The notes below the pieces were generated by a model. It worked only from the letters and a program-made list of their open reading frames with translations. It was not told the DNA's origin and made no database searches. Made by a program: the position numbers and the translations under genes. Positions 42,529 through 52,037 of a stretch of 61,118 nt of DNA are shown here, piece after piece (position 1 is the first letter of the stretch; each line of letters opens with the position of its first letter). Location of the stretch: the NCBI GenBank assembly GCA_910583765.1, contig CAJTYS010000025.1, forward strand, positions 1 to 61,118, in the 5' to 3' direction. This DNA is from an uncultured Eubacteriales bacterium (GTDB lineage Bacteria; Bacillota; Clostridia; Peptostreptococcales; Anaerovoracaceae).

Positions 42529-43443
42529 CTAACGTTCAATGGCTTTGGCAAAAGCCTCTGTCTGAAAGATCCAACAGCCATCATCGCCAGTGTCATCAGC
42601 GGCAATGATGTACAGTTCATTTGTTCCTGGTCGGATGTCCGTATGCGTGACCCACAAATTATGTTCCCGATTGGGCAGCAGCACCTGGCCGATGGGCAGG
42701 CCATTTTTGTTCAGCACCAAAACCCTGCCCTGGCCGTACACCGCAACATATAGATTCCCGTCATCATCGAGTTCGCAGGAATCCGGCCCGTAAAATCCAG
42801 TGATGGTGTACACCACGTTTTTGGTGGCAAAATTCTTCCCTTTCAACATGACCCTGTGAATGCGTCCGGTATGGCTCTCCGTGACCCACATCACATCATA
42901 GTCTTTGGAAATGGCGATTCCATTAGGACCAGCCATGTCCGGCATGTAAGGCTTCACCTCTTTGAAATCCGGCGAAACGTAATACACGCCGCCAATGGGA
43001 TGGGTCGCGTCTCCCACCAGATCTGTAAAATAAAAACCACCCTCTTCATCAAAGGCCAAATCATCGATGCTGTATCCGATGACAATATCTTCATATCCTG
43101 TCCCGTCTGGATTCATAGCAAAGACCCTGCCCTTTTTCACTCGATTCAGACAGCTGATGAACAGCCTTCCATCCTTGTGGATCTTTACCGAAGCGCACTT
43201 CATCTCCGGATCTTCAAAGATCGTGGTGATTTCTTTTGTTTTCCCATCCACGCAGCAGACTTTGCCTTCGTAGATGATGGTAAAATACAAATTTCCATCC
43301 TTATCAAAACATGTGCCTTCGCCGTGAAGCGCCTGCTTGTCATGAATTTGCAGCCAGTAATCCGCTGTCACTGTCTGAAGCCCTGCCTCCACTGGCGGGA
43401 TCGGCACGCCCTGATCGCCCGCTCTATAAACCAAACCGCTCAT
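42529..43443 (-). CDS. SMP-30/gluconolactonase-like protein
   Basis: The 304-residue six-bladed beta-propeller has repeats of the type DKDGNLYFTI, EEGGFYFTDL and DDDGNLYVAV, and metal-ligand region GPNGIAIS. Relatives hydrolyse sugar or drug lactones (gluconolactonase, Drp35). The substrate here cannot be read from the sequence. The start follows AAAGGAGAACATCTAT. Confidence 0.87.
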   Translation of the reverse strand: MSGLVYRAGDQGVPIPPVEAGLQTVTADYWLQIHDKQALHGEGTCFDKDGNLYFTIIYEGKVCCVDGKTKEITTIFEDPEMKCASVKIHKDGRLFISCLNRVKKGRVFAMNPDGTGYEDIVIGYSIDDLAFDEEGGFYFTDLVGDATHPIGGVYYVSPDFKEVKPYMPDMAGPNGIAISKDYDVMWVTESHTGRIHRVMLKGKNFATKNVVYTITGFYGPDSCELDDDGNLYVAVYGQGRVLVLNKNGLPIGQVLLPNREHNLWVTHTDIRPGTNELYIIAADDTGDDGCWIFQTEAFAKAIER

Positions 43444-43613
43444 ATAGATGTTCTCCTTTCCGGGCCGTCATTCTGGCCCAACCGCGTCCCCGCGGTCTCG
43501 CTCGTTCGCATAAAAGATTGTAAAAGTGTCAACTTCCATCATTATATAAAACCAGTTTGGTAAAAACAACGCTCCCAGGCCACATCGAGAAACACCGCTA
43601 CCCCTGCTCAAAT

Positions 43614-45002
43614 TTACTGGTACTCCCCTTGATCCTGCCCTATTTCTGTTCTCGGTCTGAACGCCCGCTTTCGCACAATGATGTAAGCTGTAACGATCAG
43701 CACGCATGTGACCACCCAGGAAACAGGATACACATTCATCAGCGTTTCAAACGTCGGGCTCCATTTAGCCACCGTATAGATCCAGGCGATCCGCAGCACA
43801 CACGTGCCCAAGATGGTCAAAACAGCAGGCAGCATGGAATAGCACATGCCCCGCAAGACTCCTGAAGTGATTTCATAAATAGGCAGTATGAAATAAAAGG
43901 ATAGGATATGAGTCATTCTAGTGGTCGCGAATTCCAGCGCTTCTGGACTCGTTGTAAAAATTTCTGCGAAAAAGTTTCGCCAAAGGACGAACGCCATGCT
44001 CATAAAAATGGCTCCAATCCCACAGGAAATCATAGTCAGTTTGAAGATACGTTTACATCGGTCGAATTTTCCCGCGCCGAAATTCTGGCTGGTAAAGGTC
44101 ACTGCCGCCTGACTGAACGCATTGATCAGGAAAAAGGTAAAATATTCGTAATTCAGCGCAGCCGCGGAGCCTGCCGTGGCATTGGCTCCAAATCCGTTGA
44201 CCGCAGTCTGGATGCACATGTTTGAAACAGAGAAAACCGCGCCCTGGAGTCCTGCCGGCACGCCAACGCGCAGGATCCGCAGAGTCTGCTCTTTGTGAAA
44301 AGCCAGTTTTTTGATATGAAATCGGATCCGCTCATCTGCCCGTGCCAGGAAACACAAGATCATGCCCGTGCTCACCCCATTGGAAACCACTGTGGCGATG
44401 GCTACGCCTGCCACGCTCATTTGGAACACAATGACCAGCAGCAGGTTCAGACCCACATTGATCACGCCGGACACCATGAGACAGTACAATGGCTTTTTTG
44501 TGTCCCCAACGCTGCGCAGGATAGCTGATCCAAAGTTGTAGATCATAATAAAGGGCATGCCCACGTAATAAATCCGCAGGTATTCCACTGCCAGATCCAG
44601 AACCTCTGCTGGCGTGTGGATCAGCTTTAAGATGGGTTCTGCTGTCGCCAGCCCTACGATCAGCAGCAGCGTGCCGCTGGCAAGGGCCAGAGCCAGAGAA
44701 GTATGTACCGCTTCCTGAATCTTCTCTGGTTTTCCCTGACCAATGTAATTAGCGATGATCACGTTTGAGCCTACTGACAACCCAACGAACAAATTGATCA
44801 GCAGGCTGATGACCGCGCTGGTCCCGCCCACAGCGGCCAGCGCTTCGCTCCCTGCGAATCTGCCTACCACTGCGGTGTCCGCTGCATTGAAGAGCTGCTG
44901 CAGCATGCTGCTTGCTGCTAGGGGCAGCGCTACCAACAATATTTTCTTTAACAGAGAACCATGGAGCATATCCATTTGCGCAGTGTTCTCTCTATGTTTC
45001 AT
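43614..45002 (-). CDS. MATE family efflux transporter
   Basis: The 462-residue protein has 12 predicted membrane helices in two halves, with the family start LLKKILLVALPLAASSMLQQLFNAADTA split over helix 1 and GSAILRSVGDTKKPL near the loop after helix 4. It should export a cationic drug or metabolite using a Na+ or H+ gradient. It stands alone between a lactonase and a methyltransferase-like gene. Confidence 0.92.
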   Translation of the reverse strand: MKHRENTAQMDMLHGSLLKKILLVALPLAASSMLQQLFNAADTAVVGRFAGSEALAAVGGTSAVISLLINLFVGLSVGSNVIIANYIGQGKPEKIQEAVHTSLALALASGTLLLIVGLATAEPILKLIHTPAEVLDLAVEYLRIYYVGMPFIMIYNFGSAILRSVGDTKKPLYCLMVSGVINVGLNLLLVIVFQMSVAGVAIATVVSNGVSTGMILCFLARADERIRFHIKKLAFHKEQTLRILRVGVPAGLQGAVFSVSNMCIQTAVNGFGANATAGSAAALNYEYFTFFLINAFSQAAVTFTSQNFGAGKFDRCKRIFKLTMISCGIGAIFMSMAFVLWRNFFAEIFTTSPEALEFATTRMTHILSFYFILPIYEITSGVLRGMCYSMLPAVLTILGTCVLRIAWIYTVAKWSPTFETLMNVYPVSWVVTCVLIVTAYIIVRKRAFRPRTEIGQDQGEYQ

Positions 45003-45105
45003 GATCCTGCCTTCTTTCTTTTTTCACTCATCAAAACTTTAATCCTAATGAACCCGAATCATAGCCAGCTCATCCCATATCAGCCCTTCACATGGCGCGC
45101 GCCCT

Positions 45106-45996
45106 CTATTTCAACACCTGAAACACCTGCAGCAGCATGGTGAAAACCAAATGATCAGTGAGATCGTAAGGCCAGTGAGTCACATGGGTTTTCGTCAAGG
45201 CTAACTGCCCGCTGCTTTCTCTGATTTTCAAATCGCGCTCTGCCTGCGCCGCGCCTTGTATGCTTTGACAGCTTCCTACGATGCCAGTTTCATGCCCGGC
45301 GATCAGTGTCTCTTTCGTTGCCTGGCAGACCGCGTCATTGAACCGACGCACAATGGCCGGGGTCTCATCGTTGATCCTGCTTCCTACCGGGTCCTGGCTT
45401 TCATCTACGCGCTGGATGCCTTTTGTCTGACATCTGGACCAGATCCAGCTTGCCATGTCATTGAGCTGACTATGGACGCCAAGAACTAAAGAACAGTCGT
45501 ATACGTCCTGTCCCAGATCCACCTGATATGATGAAATTTTCTCGTACATGGAGTTTAGTTCCTCTAGAATTTGAAACCATGGTTCTATTGTAACCCTATT
45601 TTCCAGCGCCCGCAAGACTACATCCGCATAATGGATGTAGTCCGCCGCTTTCAGGCCCACAAAATCAGCTGTCCGCAAATGGAGCCGCAAGTCATTTTCC
45701 AATCCCTGCTGCTTTCCAGCGCGAGTCATGGCTGCCTCGTCAAAATCAATCAAGGTGATCTCTGAAAAATGCTCGGCTAATTTCCGAAGGTCCACATCAT
45801 TGCAGTGGCCCGCACCCATGATGGCCAGATGCTGCCCTTTTTCGCAATTCGCTAAAAGAAACTGTGTGATCTCCTGTCGGTACGCGCCCCATTCCTCGAA
45901 GGCATCTGTTTTTCGCCATGTCCGCAATTCATTGTACACTTGAGCGCCATTCTTTATTCTGTGTCCCATAGTCTCGCATCTGCCTTTCCGCTCCAT
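45106..45996 (-). CDS. Putative SAM-dependent methyltransferase-like protein
   Basis: The protein has 296 residues with the chosen start. A Rossmann-like SAM-binding pattern is visible: LAIMGAGHCNDVDL (motif I) and ITLIDFDEAAM (motif II acidic residue). The C-terminal half has no recognised motif; the very end (TDHLVFTMLLQVFQVLK) is hydrophobic. The start is uncertain: ATG at 45996 has AGGAAAAT close by, ATG at 45969 has a distant AAAGG. The function is unknown. Confidence 0.55.
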   Translation of the reverse strand: MERKGRCETMGHRIKNGAQVYNELRTWRKTDAFEEWGAYRQEITQFLLANCEKGQHLAIMGAGHCNDVDLRKLAEHFSEITLIDFDEAAMTRAGKQQGLENDLRLHLRTADFVGLKAADYIHYADVVLRALENRVTIEPWFQILEELNSMYEKISSYQVDLGQDVYDCSLVLGVHSQLNDMASWIWSRCQTKGIQRVDESQDPVGSRINDETPAIVRRFNDAVCQATKETLIAGHETGIVGSCQSIQGAAQAERDLKIRESSGQLALTKTHVTHWPYDLTDHLVFTMLLQVFQVLK

Positions 45997-46086
45997 ATTT
46001 TCCTGAAAGCAAGAAATAATTTTACTATAGCACAAGACGCCATTTCTCGGAAGAACAAAAATCCCGATACCTGATATCAGTTTTGC

Positions 46087-46986
46087 CTACTCTTTGTAAT
46101 GCCATTTCACATTGTACTGGACAGTGGTGCTTTTTAAAACTCTCAAAAACTCTTTGATTTCCTGCGGCATCTCCGCAGGACTTCTCGCCAATATGTACAC
46201 AAAATGATCCTCTGGCCCCTCCCTGAGTTTGGACAATTTGAATTCGCCTGTGCGGGCCAGCTCTGTTGCTACCGATACCGGAGCCACGCACCAGTAGTCG
46301 CTGTCCCGCTCCAGCATATGTCTGAGAAAAGACATGCTGTTCGTATCAATTTTTGATTCTCTGACAGTTCCCCACCAGGTCCGGTGCCACTCCAGAAAGG
46401 CTTCGTCCCATTCCGTGAACAGCTCCTGTCTCGGATCTAAATCAGATGGGTGGACGAATTTCCCATGATCACTGGAAGCAGGGCTGATCAACAGATAAGT
46501 CTCACTCAACACCGGCGTGCTGCTCACAACGGCTGAATATCTGGGCCGGGTAACGAACGCCGCGTTCACGTCTCCGATTTCCACTTGCCCATAACATTTT
46601 TCCGATGGCAGATTCCATAGCTCAAAATGAGAGTCAGGATGCGCCTCCGCATAGACGGAAACCGCATTAAACAGCAGATAGCGGCTGACGCTGGGAACTG
46701 AAGCGATCTGCAGGATGCTTCTGTTGGACCTTTCCAATGTATGTTTTGTTTCATTCCATAGCATCTCCCATTTATAGGCGATTTCCAAAATGTCGTTCCC
46801 CGCCTGGGTCAATGTCGCATTTTTCATGCCTTTGCCCCGCTTGAATAGCCTCACGCCAAATTCATCCTCCAGCGACTTGATCTGGCTGGAAACCGTGGAC
46901 TGGCTGAGGCTTAATTTCTGTGCTGCCTGTGACATGGTTCCGTATTTCACCACTGCTAAGAACGCAGCGATTTCATCGTAAGTCAT
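46087..46986 (-). CDS. LysR-family regulator, divergent from the MFS gene
   Basis: The 299-residue regulator has the N-terminal winged helix-turn-helix (MSQAAQKLSLSQSTVSSQIK) and a full-length effector domain. Being divergent from the MFS carrier at 47225 with a perfect inverted repeat between them, it most likely controls that carrier. The start follows AAAAGGAGAGATTCATT. Confidence 0.93.
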   Translation of the reverse strand: MTYDEIAAFLAVVKYGTMSQAAQKLSLSQSTVSSQIKSLEDEFGVRLFKRGKGMKNATLTQAGNDILEIAYKWEMLWNETKHTLERSNRSILQIASVPSVSRYLLFNAVSVYAEAHPDSHFELWNLPSEKCYGQVEIGDVNAAFVTRPRYSAVVSSTPVLSETYLLISPASSDHGKFVHPSDLDPRQELFTEWDEAFLEWHRTWWGTVRESKIDTNSMSFLRHMLERDSDYWCVAPVSVATELARTGEFKLSKLREGPEDHFVYILARSPAEMPQEIKEFLRVLKSTTVQYNVKWHYKE

Positions 46987-47091
46987 AATGAATCTCTCCT
47001 TTTTATTTGCTCTTGTGCGGAAATGATTGACGCACAGAGGCGGCTTCGTTCTATCTTAGACCCTTTCGCAGAAATTTGCAACACAAAAACA

Positions 47092-47114
47092 AAATATCGG
47101 TTTTACCGATATTT
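47092..47114. promoter_or_regulatory. Palindromic operator, likely LysR site
   Basis: AAATATCGGT and ACCGATATTT are perfect 10-base arms around TTT. ATCGG-N5-CCGAT inside fits the T-N11-A form of LysR-type sites. It lies just upstream of the MFS promoter. Confidence 0.72.
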
Positions 47115-47132
47115 ATTCGCAACAATAATCGT

Positions 47133-47161
47133 TTTACAACATTTTAATTTTGTGATACATT
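47133..47161 (+). promoter_or_regulatory. Promoter of the MFS gene at 47225
   Basis: TTTACA (47133-47138), 17 bases, TACATT (47156-47161), about 60 bases before the start codon and 18 bases after the palindrome. Confidence 0.65.
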
Positions 47162-47224
47162 GATCCTGTCAGACAGAGCAAAGCCTGATAGATAAACGGG
47201 AACAACAAGAAAGAAGGGTTATTT

Positions 47225-48565
47225 ATGAAAAACGTTATTGCTTCTATAACAAATATCCATTATGCGTGGATCGTGTGCCTTGGCTGCGGCCTGCTGCTAT
47301 TTTGCAACGCTGGCCTGGCAATGGGCGGCTTCAGCGTGTATCTTCCATATATCGTGGACAGCGGTGGTTTCACCAACATGCAGGGATCGCTGCTCATGAC
47401 CATCAGGAGCCTTGCTGCTGTATGCGGAACAACTGGCGCGCTCTTTATCATCAATAGGATCGGATTGCGAAAAACCGCCTTTGCTGCTGGAATCCTTTCG
47501 TTCCTATCCTTTTTGATCCACAGCTTGGCCCATAGTTACCTTACCTATTGTGTTGCCATTGTTTTATCAGGCGCTTCCTATGGGATCGGAAGCATCCTTT
47601 TAACTGGCATGGTGATTTCCAGATGGTTCAACAAACATCGAGCCCTGGCAATGGGGATCGCTGTCAGCTTCACAGGTATCGCAGTCACTGTGGCCGCGCC
47701 TGTGGTCACTGCTTTAATCGGAAGCTTTGGGCTGCATCTCACATTTCGCGCTGAAGCGATATTCATCATCATAGCCAACGTGTTGGCAGCAGCGCTGATC
47801 AGAAACGATCTGCAGGATATGGGCCTGAACATCTACGGCAGCAGCGCTTGCGCAGAGGCCAGAAAAATCACTGACCAAAACAGTCAGCAGAGCAGCAGGC
47901 CGCAGGAAACGCAGGATTCACGAAACAAAAATTCCGGCTCTCTCCTGACCCGAAAGGAACATGCGCTCATGGTGCTCGCGGTATTTCTCATTGGCGTTGG
48001 AGAACCAGCTTATTCACAGCTGTCCATGCTGCTGCATACCAGCGGCTACAGGGAATCCGCCGTGTCCATGATCCTCTCCTTCGGCGGCATCATGCTGATC
48101 ATCGGCAAGCTGTCCTACAGCCGGATCACCGACACCATCGGTTCCTTCAAAGCCAATTGTCTGGTATACGCGTCCATGATCTTGGGGATGATCTTGCTCC
48201 TCTTTGCCGGGCTCAACAGCTTTATCCTGATGATAGCAGCTATGATGTTTTTCGGCATGAGCATTTCCCTCCACACAGTGGGCTTGACCACACTGGCCAC
48301 GGATACCGCCAACGCAGCGGACTTTCCGGCAATGCTGAAAACCTTTCAGATCGTGTTCATGTGCGGCTCCCTGGCCTACAGCATCGCCCCTGGAATGATC
48401 GCTGATCTGACCAGCAGCTATCTTCCATCTTATATGATTTCCATTGCTGTCACTGCCGCGTCTTTGTTCATTGTCATGACAATCTACACACGCATTGGAA
48501 AAGGCTTGGACCGCAAGGTGAAAAAGAATGGAAAAAACGCAAATCGAGCAAACTTACTCTTTTAA
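47225..48565 (+). CDS. MFS transporter
   Basis: The 446-residue carrier has 12 predicted helices in two halves joined by a polar Gln/Ser-rich linker (residues about 215-240). The start HYAWIVCLGCGLLLFCNAGL and the loop RIGLRKTAFAAG are typical of the monocarboxylate/oxalate-formate-like branch of MFS proteins. The cargo is unknown; the setting suggests an organic acid. The site AAGAAGGGTTATTT precedes the ATG. Confidence 0.9.
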   Translation: MKNVIASITNIHYAWIVCLGCGLLLFCNAGLAMGGFSVYLPYIVDSGGFTNMQGSLLMTIRSLAAVCGTTGALFIINRIGLRKTAFAAGILSFLSFLIHSLAHSYLTYCVAIVLSGASYGIGSILLTGMVISRWFNKHRALAMGIAVSFTGIAVTVAAPVVTALIGSFGLHLTFRAEAIFIIIANVLAAALIRNDLQDMGLNIYGSSACAEARKITDQNSQQSSRPQETQDSRNKNSGSLLTRKEHALMVLAVFLIGVGEPAYSQLSMLLHTSGYRESAVSMILSFGGIMLIIGKLSYSRITDTIGSFKANCLVYASMILGMILLLFAGLNSFILMIAAMMFFGMSISLHTVGLTTLATDTANAADFPAMLKTFQIVFMCGSLAYSIAPGMIADLTSSYLPSYMISIAVTAASLFIVMTIYTRIGKGLDRKVKKNGKNANRANLLF

Positions 48566-48592
48566 CATATAACTCCTTCATTCATTTTCACG

Positions 48593-48622
48593 AAACCGGA
48601 AGGCGCAGATGACTTCCGGTTT
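48593..48622 (+). terminator. Intrinsic terminator after the MFS gene
   Basis: AAACCGGAAG (48593-48602) pairs perfectly with CTTCCGGTTT (48613-48622), followed by TGTGATTT. Confidence 0.75.
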
Positions 48623-48666
48623 TGTGATTTCTGTGATTTATGGCGCTTCCCTCTCCATATCCGCTC

Positions 48667-49317
48667 TTAATAAACCTTATCCTGATTCTCCTTTGCCCAC
48701 TGGACACAGTAATTCCGAATGTGCTCTGCCGCTGACGTGAGCCGCCCGTCCTGCGGTGACAGAATGTAAATGTACCTCTTGCTCTTAGGGTGGTCGATCT
48801 TGACCTTGGAAATAGTGCTGGAATCATAGGGAAGGTTGGGAAGAATGGCAATGCCTTGATCCAGGGACACGTAAACCATGTGGGAAGCCCATTCCTGATA
48901 GCTGCTGGTCATGTTCGGCTTTAGACCGGATTCCTGAAACATTTCCGTGATCCAGTCATACAGATTGGAATTTTTATAATAGCCGATGATTTGCTGATCC
49001 TGGATATCATACAAAGACAGCTTTTCCCGCTCTGCCAGGGAATTGGATTTGGAAAGGTACATGAATAATTCCTGCCGGGCGATAGGTTCAGTGTCCAGCG
49101 CCATTTCGCAATAGGGAAGGAACTTCTTTCCATAAGCGGTCATCTCCACCTTGCGCTCGCTCTTTCTGCGGATGAACAGCGGCACGCCCAGTTCCCGTTC
49201 CAGGGCCTGGATGGAATAGCTCAGGGCGGATTGGGAAACGAACAAATTCTGCGCGGCTTGGGTAAAATGCTGGGTATGCGCGATTTCAATGAAATAAATG
49301 ATCTGCTGTAGTGTCAT
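48667..49317 (-). CDS. LysR-family regulator lacking part of the effector domain
   Basis: The 216-residue protein has a normal LysR DNA-binding part (FTQAAQNLFVSQSALSYSIQ) but is about 75 residues shorter than usual. Helix CEMALDTE (near residue 76) runs directly into PIARQELFMYLSKSNSLAE, which belongs to the middle of the effector domain, so the first half of that domain is missing without a frameshift. It may bind DNA without normal ligand control, or be a decaying gene. The start at 49317 follows GGAGGGTGGCTTT, 28 bases after the next LysR gene. Confidence 0.85.
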   Translation of the reverse strand: MTLQQIIYFIEIAHTQHFTQAAQNLFVSQSALSYSIQALERELGVPLFIRRKSERKVEMTAYGKKFLPYCEMALDTEPIARQELFMYLSKSNSLAEREKLSLYDIQDQQIIGYYKNSNLYDWITEMFQESGLKPNMTSSYQEWASHMVYVSLDQGIAILPNLPYDSSTISKVKIDHPKSKRYIYILSPQDGRLTSAAEHIRNYCVQWAKENQDKVY

Positions 49318-49345
49318 AAAGCCACCCTCCATGTGTTTTGATTCT

Positions 49346-50221
49346 TTAGGCTGAGAACACTTCCATGTTCCGCAGATATGAGAGGAAATTTCTGATCAGC
49401 GGTGAATCCATATTTTTGTGCTTCACTAGCACCCCTAACTCCCGCACAATAGGCGGATCCAGGGGCAGCATGGTCACGGTTTCTGGGCATTCGTTGAGGT
49501 ACAAACTGGACATGAAGGCGATGCCCAGTCCTTCTTCCACCATCTTCAGCAATGCCGAACCATCGTCAGAATGCACGTTGATCTTGTACTGATTCTTGTG
49601 GTTCAGCAGTTTTTCAATCTGGTTGCTGATCTGATTGTAAGTGGAAAAAAGCAGGGGATAATCTTTGAGCATGTCAAAGGAAACGGACTCTGGGTCTCCG
49701 TCCAGCAGTTTGCCGGGCATGGCCGCATAGATTTCGTGGTTCATCAGATACGTCCATTCTACGTCCTCCACTAGCCCCATCTCGCCGATCGCGATATCCA
49801 CATCATCGTCCTTCAGCAGCTTTGGCAGCTCTGTGCTGGTGGCCACTCGGATGCTGATATCGTTCTCTGGATTGTCATTGAGAAATTCTTTAATCACGCC
49901 TGGCAGACAGTAGCATGCGTAAATGGGATAGGCGCCGATCCTTAACTTTCGGGTCCCGCCCTTTTGGATGTCACTGATCTTTTCCATCAGCGCTTCTTCG
50001 CTGTCCACGATTTGACGAATGAGAGGCTCTAGGATCACGCCTGCCTGTGTCAATTGAATTCCTTTTGTCGTGCGATTCAGCAAGTGGATCCCCAATTCAT
50101 TTTCTAATGAATTCATCAGGTAAATCAGACCGGACTGGGTGTAGTTCAATTTCTCCGCAGCCTTTTTCAGGCTTCCCACTTTGATTGCTTCCAGCAAAAT
50201 CGTCAATTTTTTCGTATCCAT
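49346..50221 (-). CDS. LysR-family regulator behind a G-tract promoter
   Basis: The 291-residue full-length regulator has the winged helix (GSLKKAAEKLNYTQSGLIYL) and complete effector domain (RKLRIGAYPIYACYCLPGVI). It is followed by, and probably co-transcribed with, the shortened LysR gene. Its promoter contains a 12-base G run in the spacer, so its expression may vary from cell to cell. The start follows GTGAGGACACA. Confidence 0.93.
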   Translation of the reverse strand: MDTKKLTILLEAIKVGSLKKAAEKLNYTQSGLIYLMNSLENELGIHLLNRTTKGIQLTQAGVILEPLIRQIVDSEEALMEKISDIQKGGTRKLRIGAYPIYACYCLPGVIKEFLNDNPENDISIRVATSTELPKLLKDDDVDIAIGEMGLVEDVEWTYLMNHEIYAAMPGKLLDGDPESVSFDMLKDYPLLFSTYNQISNQIEKLLNHKNQYKINVHSDDGSALLKMVEEGLGIAFMSSLYLNECPETVTMLPLDPPIVRELGVLVKHKNMDSPLIRNFLSYLRNMEVFSA

Positions 50222-50268
50222 TGTGTCCTCACTCGTATTTATCGTAAAATGCTGTAATATTCCCTATA

Positions 50269-50299
50269 ATGATACCCCCCCCCCCCTAAAAAAAGTCAA
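50269..50299 (-). promoter_or_regulatory. LysR promoter with 12-G spacer tract
   Basis: On the minus strand TTGACT (50299-50294) is separated by 19 bases from TATCAT (50274-50269). The spacer is T-run, A, then twelve G (50286-50275). Nineteen is longer than the ideal 17, so loss or gain of G during replication should change promoter strength. Confidence 0.65.
50275..50286. repeat. Homopolymer C12/G12 tract
   Basis: Twelve consecutive C on the plus strand. I noticed no other G or C run of this length in the window. Such runs are prone to slippage. Confidence 0.9.
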
Positions 50300-50377
50300 G
50301 AGTTTGACGATTATGAATGTTACGGAAATTCCTCTAGGTTCTGGAAATAAATTTTAAAATGATATTCCCGAGTTTGA

Positions 50378-50406
50378 TTGACAAATTAAGAAACGTATCA
50401 TATTCT
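50378..50406 (+). promoter_or_regulatory. Promoter of the AlbA_2/ATP-binding gene
   Basis: Perfect TTGACA (50378-50383), 17 bases, TATTCT (50401-50406), 70 bases before the start codon. Confidence 0.7.
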
Positions 50407-50475
50407 TTTATTGATATGCGACTATTTCTGGGAACGCTAATAACAGATCATCAATATTGAAGGGAGGTCCGATTT

Positions 50476-51960
50476 ATGCGATTGCCTGATGAACTTTTGA
50501 CTCTGATTGAGCAGGGCGAAAATCACACTGTTGAATTCAAAAAATCCACAATTGCCCTCACAAAGGACGTGTATGACACGGTCTGCGCTTTTTCTAACCG
50601 TGACGGTGGTCATATTTTCCTTGGAGTATCTGATAATGGGACAATTCTTGGCTTACACCCTGACTATATCGACCATATCAAAAAGGATTTTGTCACTGCC
50701 ATAAATAACGAAACTAAGATGTATCCACCGCTGTATCTGACTCCTGTCGAATATCAATATGAAGACAAAATCATTCTATATGTCCGTGTTCCAAGCGCCC
50801 CAGGGGTCTGCCGATGCTCTGGCCGCATTTTTGACCGGAACCACGAAGCGGATATTGATATCACCAATAATGAAAACTTCGTATATCAACTATATTCCCG
50901 AAAGCAAAGCACTTACTATGTAAACAGGGTGTTTCCAGTATTCTCAACATCTGATCTGCGCCATGATTTGATCGACCGCGCTCGGGAGATGACAAAAGTA
51001 CGTACAGAGAACCATCCTTGGCGAGGTATGTCTGATGAAGAACTCCTGCGCAGTGCCAATCTGATCCTTACCGATACCACTACCGGCAAGGAGGGCATCA
51101 CTCTAGCTGCAATTTTATTGTTTGGCCCAGACAATCTGATTTATTCTGTGTTAGCGCATCATAAAACGGACGCTATTTTCCGAGTGTTCAATACGGATCG
51201 TTATGATGACCGTGATGTTATCCTGACAAATCTATTGGACAGCTATGATCGCCTGATCGCTTTCGGAGAAAAACATTTGAATGATCTTTTCACCATGGAT
51301 GGCATCATCAGTGTGAGTGCCCGAAACAAAATCTTGCGCGAAATCGCATCAAATTCACTGGCGCACAGAGATTACTCCAATGCGTACGTGGCAAAACTGG
51401 TCATTGAAAAGGAACGCATTTACACAGAAAACAGCAACCGATCTCATGGCTCTGGCAATCTCTCACTTGCTACATTCGAGCCCTTCCCCAAAAATCCTCC
51501 AATTTCCAAAGTGTTTAGGGAAATTGGCTTGGCTGATGAACTGGGCTCGGGTATGAGAAACACCTACAAATACACTCGGCTGTACTCTGGCGCAGAGCCG
51601 GAGTTTAGAGAGGGCGATATCTTCCGGACAACCATCCCATTAAAGGAAGCCGCTACTGCTACCGTTGGGCCAACCGGCCATTTTAGTACGCAAGTCAGTA
51701 CGCAAGTCAGTACGCAAGTCAGTACGCAAGTTGAACGGCAGCCTACCGCAGAGATCAAACTATCTGCTGACAAACTGACCGCATTGATTGATTTTTGTTC
51801 CACGCCAAAAAGCCGCAAAGAGATGCAGTCTTTCTGCGATATCAAAACTGCGGAATATTTTAGAAAACAGATCATAAAACCCATGCTGGAAAACCAAATG
51901 ATCCGTTATACTATCCCAGACAAGCCCAACAGCCGAAATCAAAAATATGTGAAAATATAA
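50476..51960 (+). CDS. AlbA_2/Schlafen-type ATP-binding regulator
   Basis: The 494-residue protein has an N-terminal AlbA_2 (Schlafen-like) domain (HTVEFKKS, then CAFSNRDGGHIFLGVSDNG) and a GHKL-like ATPase region (KILREIASNSLAHRDYS, then LADELGSGMRNTYKY). A tandem STQV repeat forms a linker at about residues 404-419, and a C-terminal winged-helix-like part (SRKEMQSFCDIKTAEYFRKQ) follows. Members are thought to act as regulators or in defence; the precise role is unknown. The start follows GGGAGGTCCGATTT. Confidence 0.85.
   Translation: MRLPDELLTLIEQGENHTVEFKKSTIALTKDVYDTVCAFSNRDGGHIFLGVSDNGTILGLHPDYIDHIKKDFVTAINNETKMYPPLYLTPVEYQYEDKIILYVRVPSAPGVCRCSGRIFDRNHEADIDITNNENFVYQLYSRKQSTYYVNRVFPVFSTSDLRHDLIDRAREMTKVRTENHPWRGMSDEELLRSANLILTDTTTGKEGITLAAILLFGPDNLIYSVLAHHKTDAIFRVFNTDRYDDRDVILTNLLDSYDRLIAFGEKHLNDLFTMDGIISVSARNKILREIASNSLAHRDYSNAYVAKLVIEKERIYTENSNRSHGSGNLSLATFEPFPKNPPISKVFREIGLADELGSGMRNTYKYTRLYSGAEPEFREGDIFRTTIPLKEAATATVGPTGHFSTQVSTQVSTQVSTQVERQPTAEIKLSADKLTALIDFCSTPKSRKEMQSFCDIKTAEYFRKQIIKPMLENQMIRYTIPDKPNSRNQKYVKI
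51685..51732 (+). repeat. 12-bp tandem repeat (x4) encoding STQV
   Basis: Four head-to-tail units of AGTACGCAAGTC; the first three are identical and the fourth ends in T. In frame, they give Ser-Thr-Gln-Val four times. Unit number can change without breaking the frame. Confidence 0.95.
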
Positions 51961-52037
51961 GCGCATTGCCTACCATAAGATCCGCCAAACCGCGCACCAT
52001 TCACAGTCCAGGCAGCCCGCCTGCGCTGCCTGGGATT

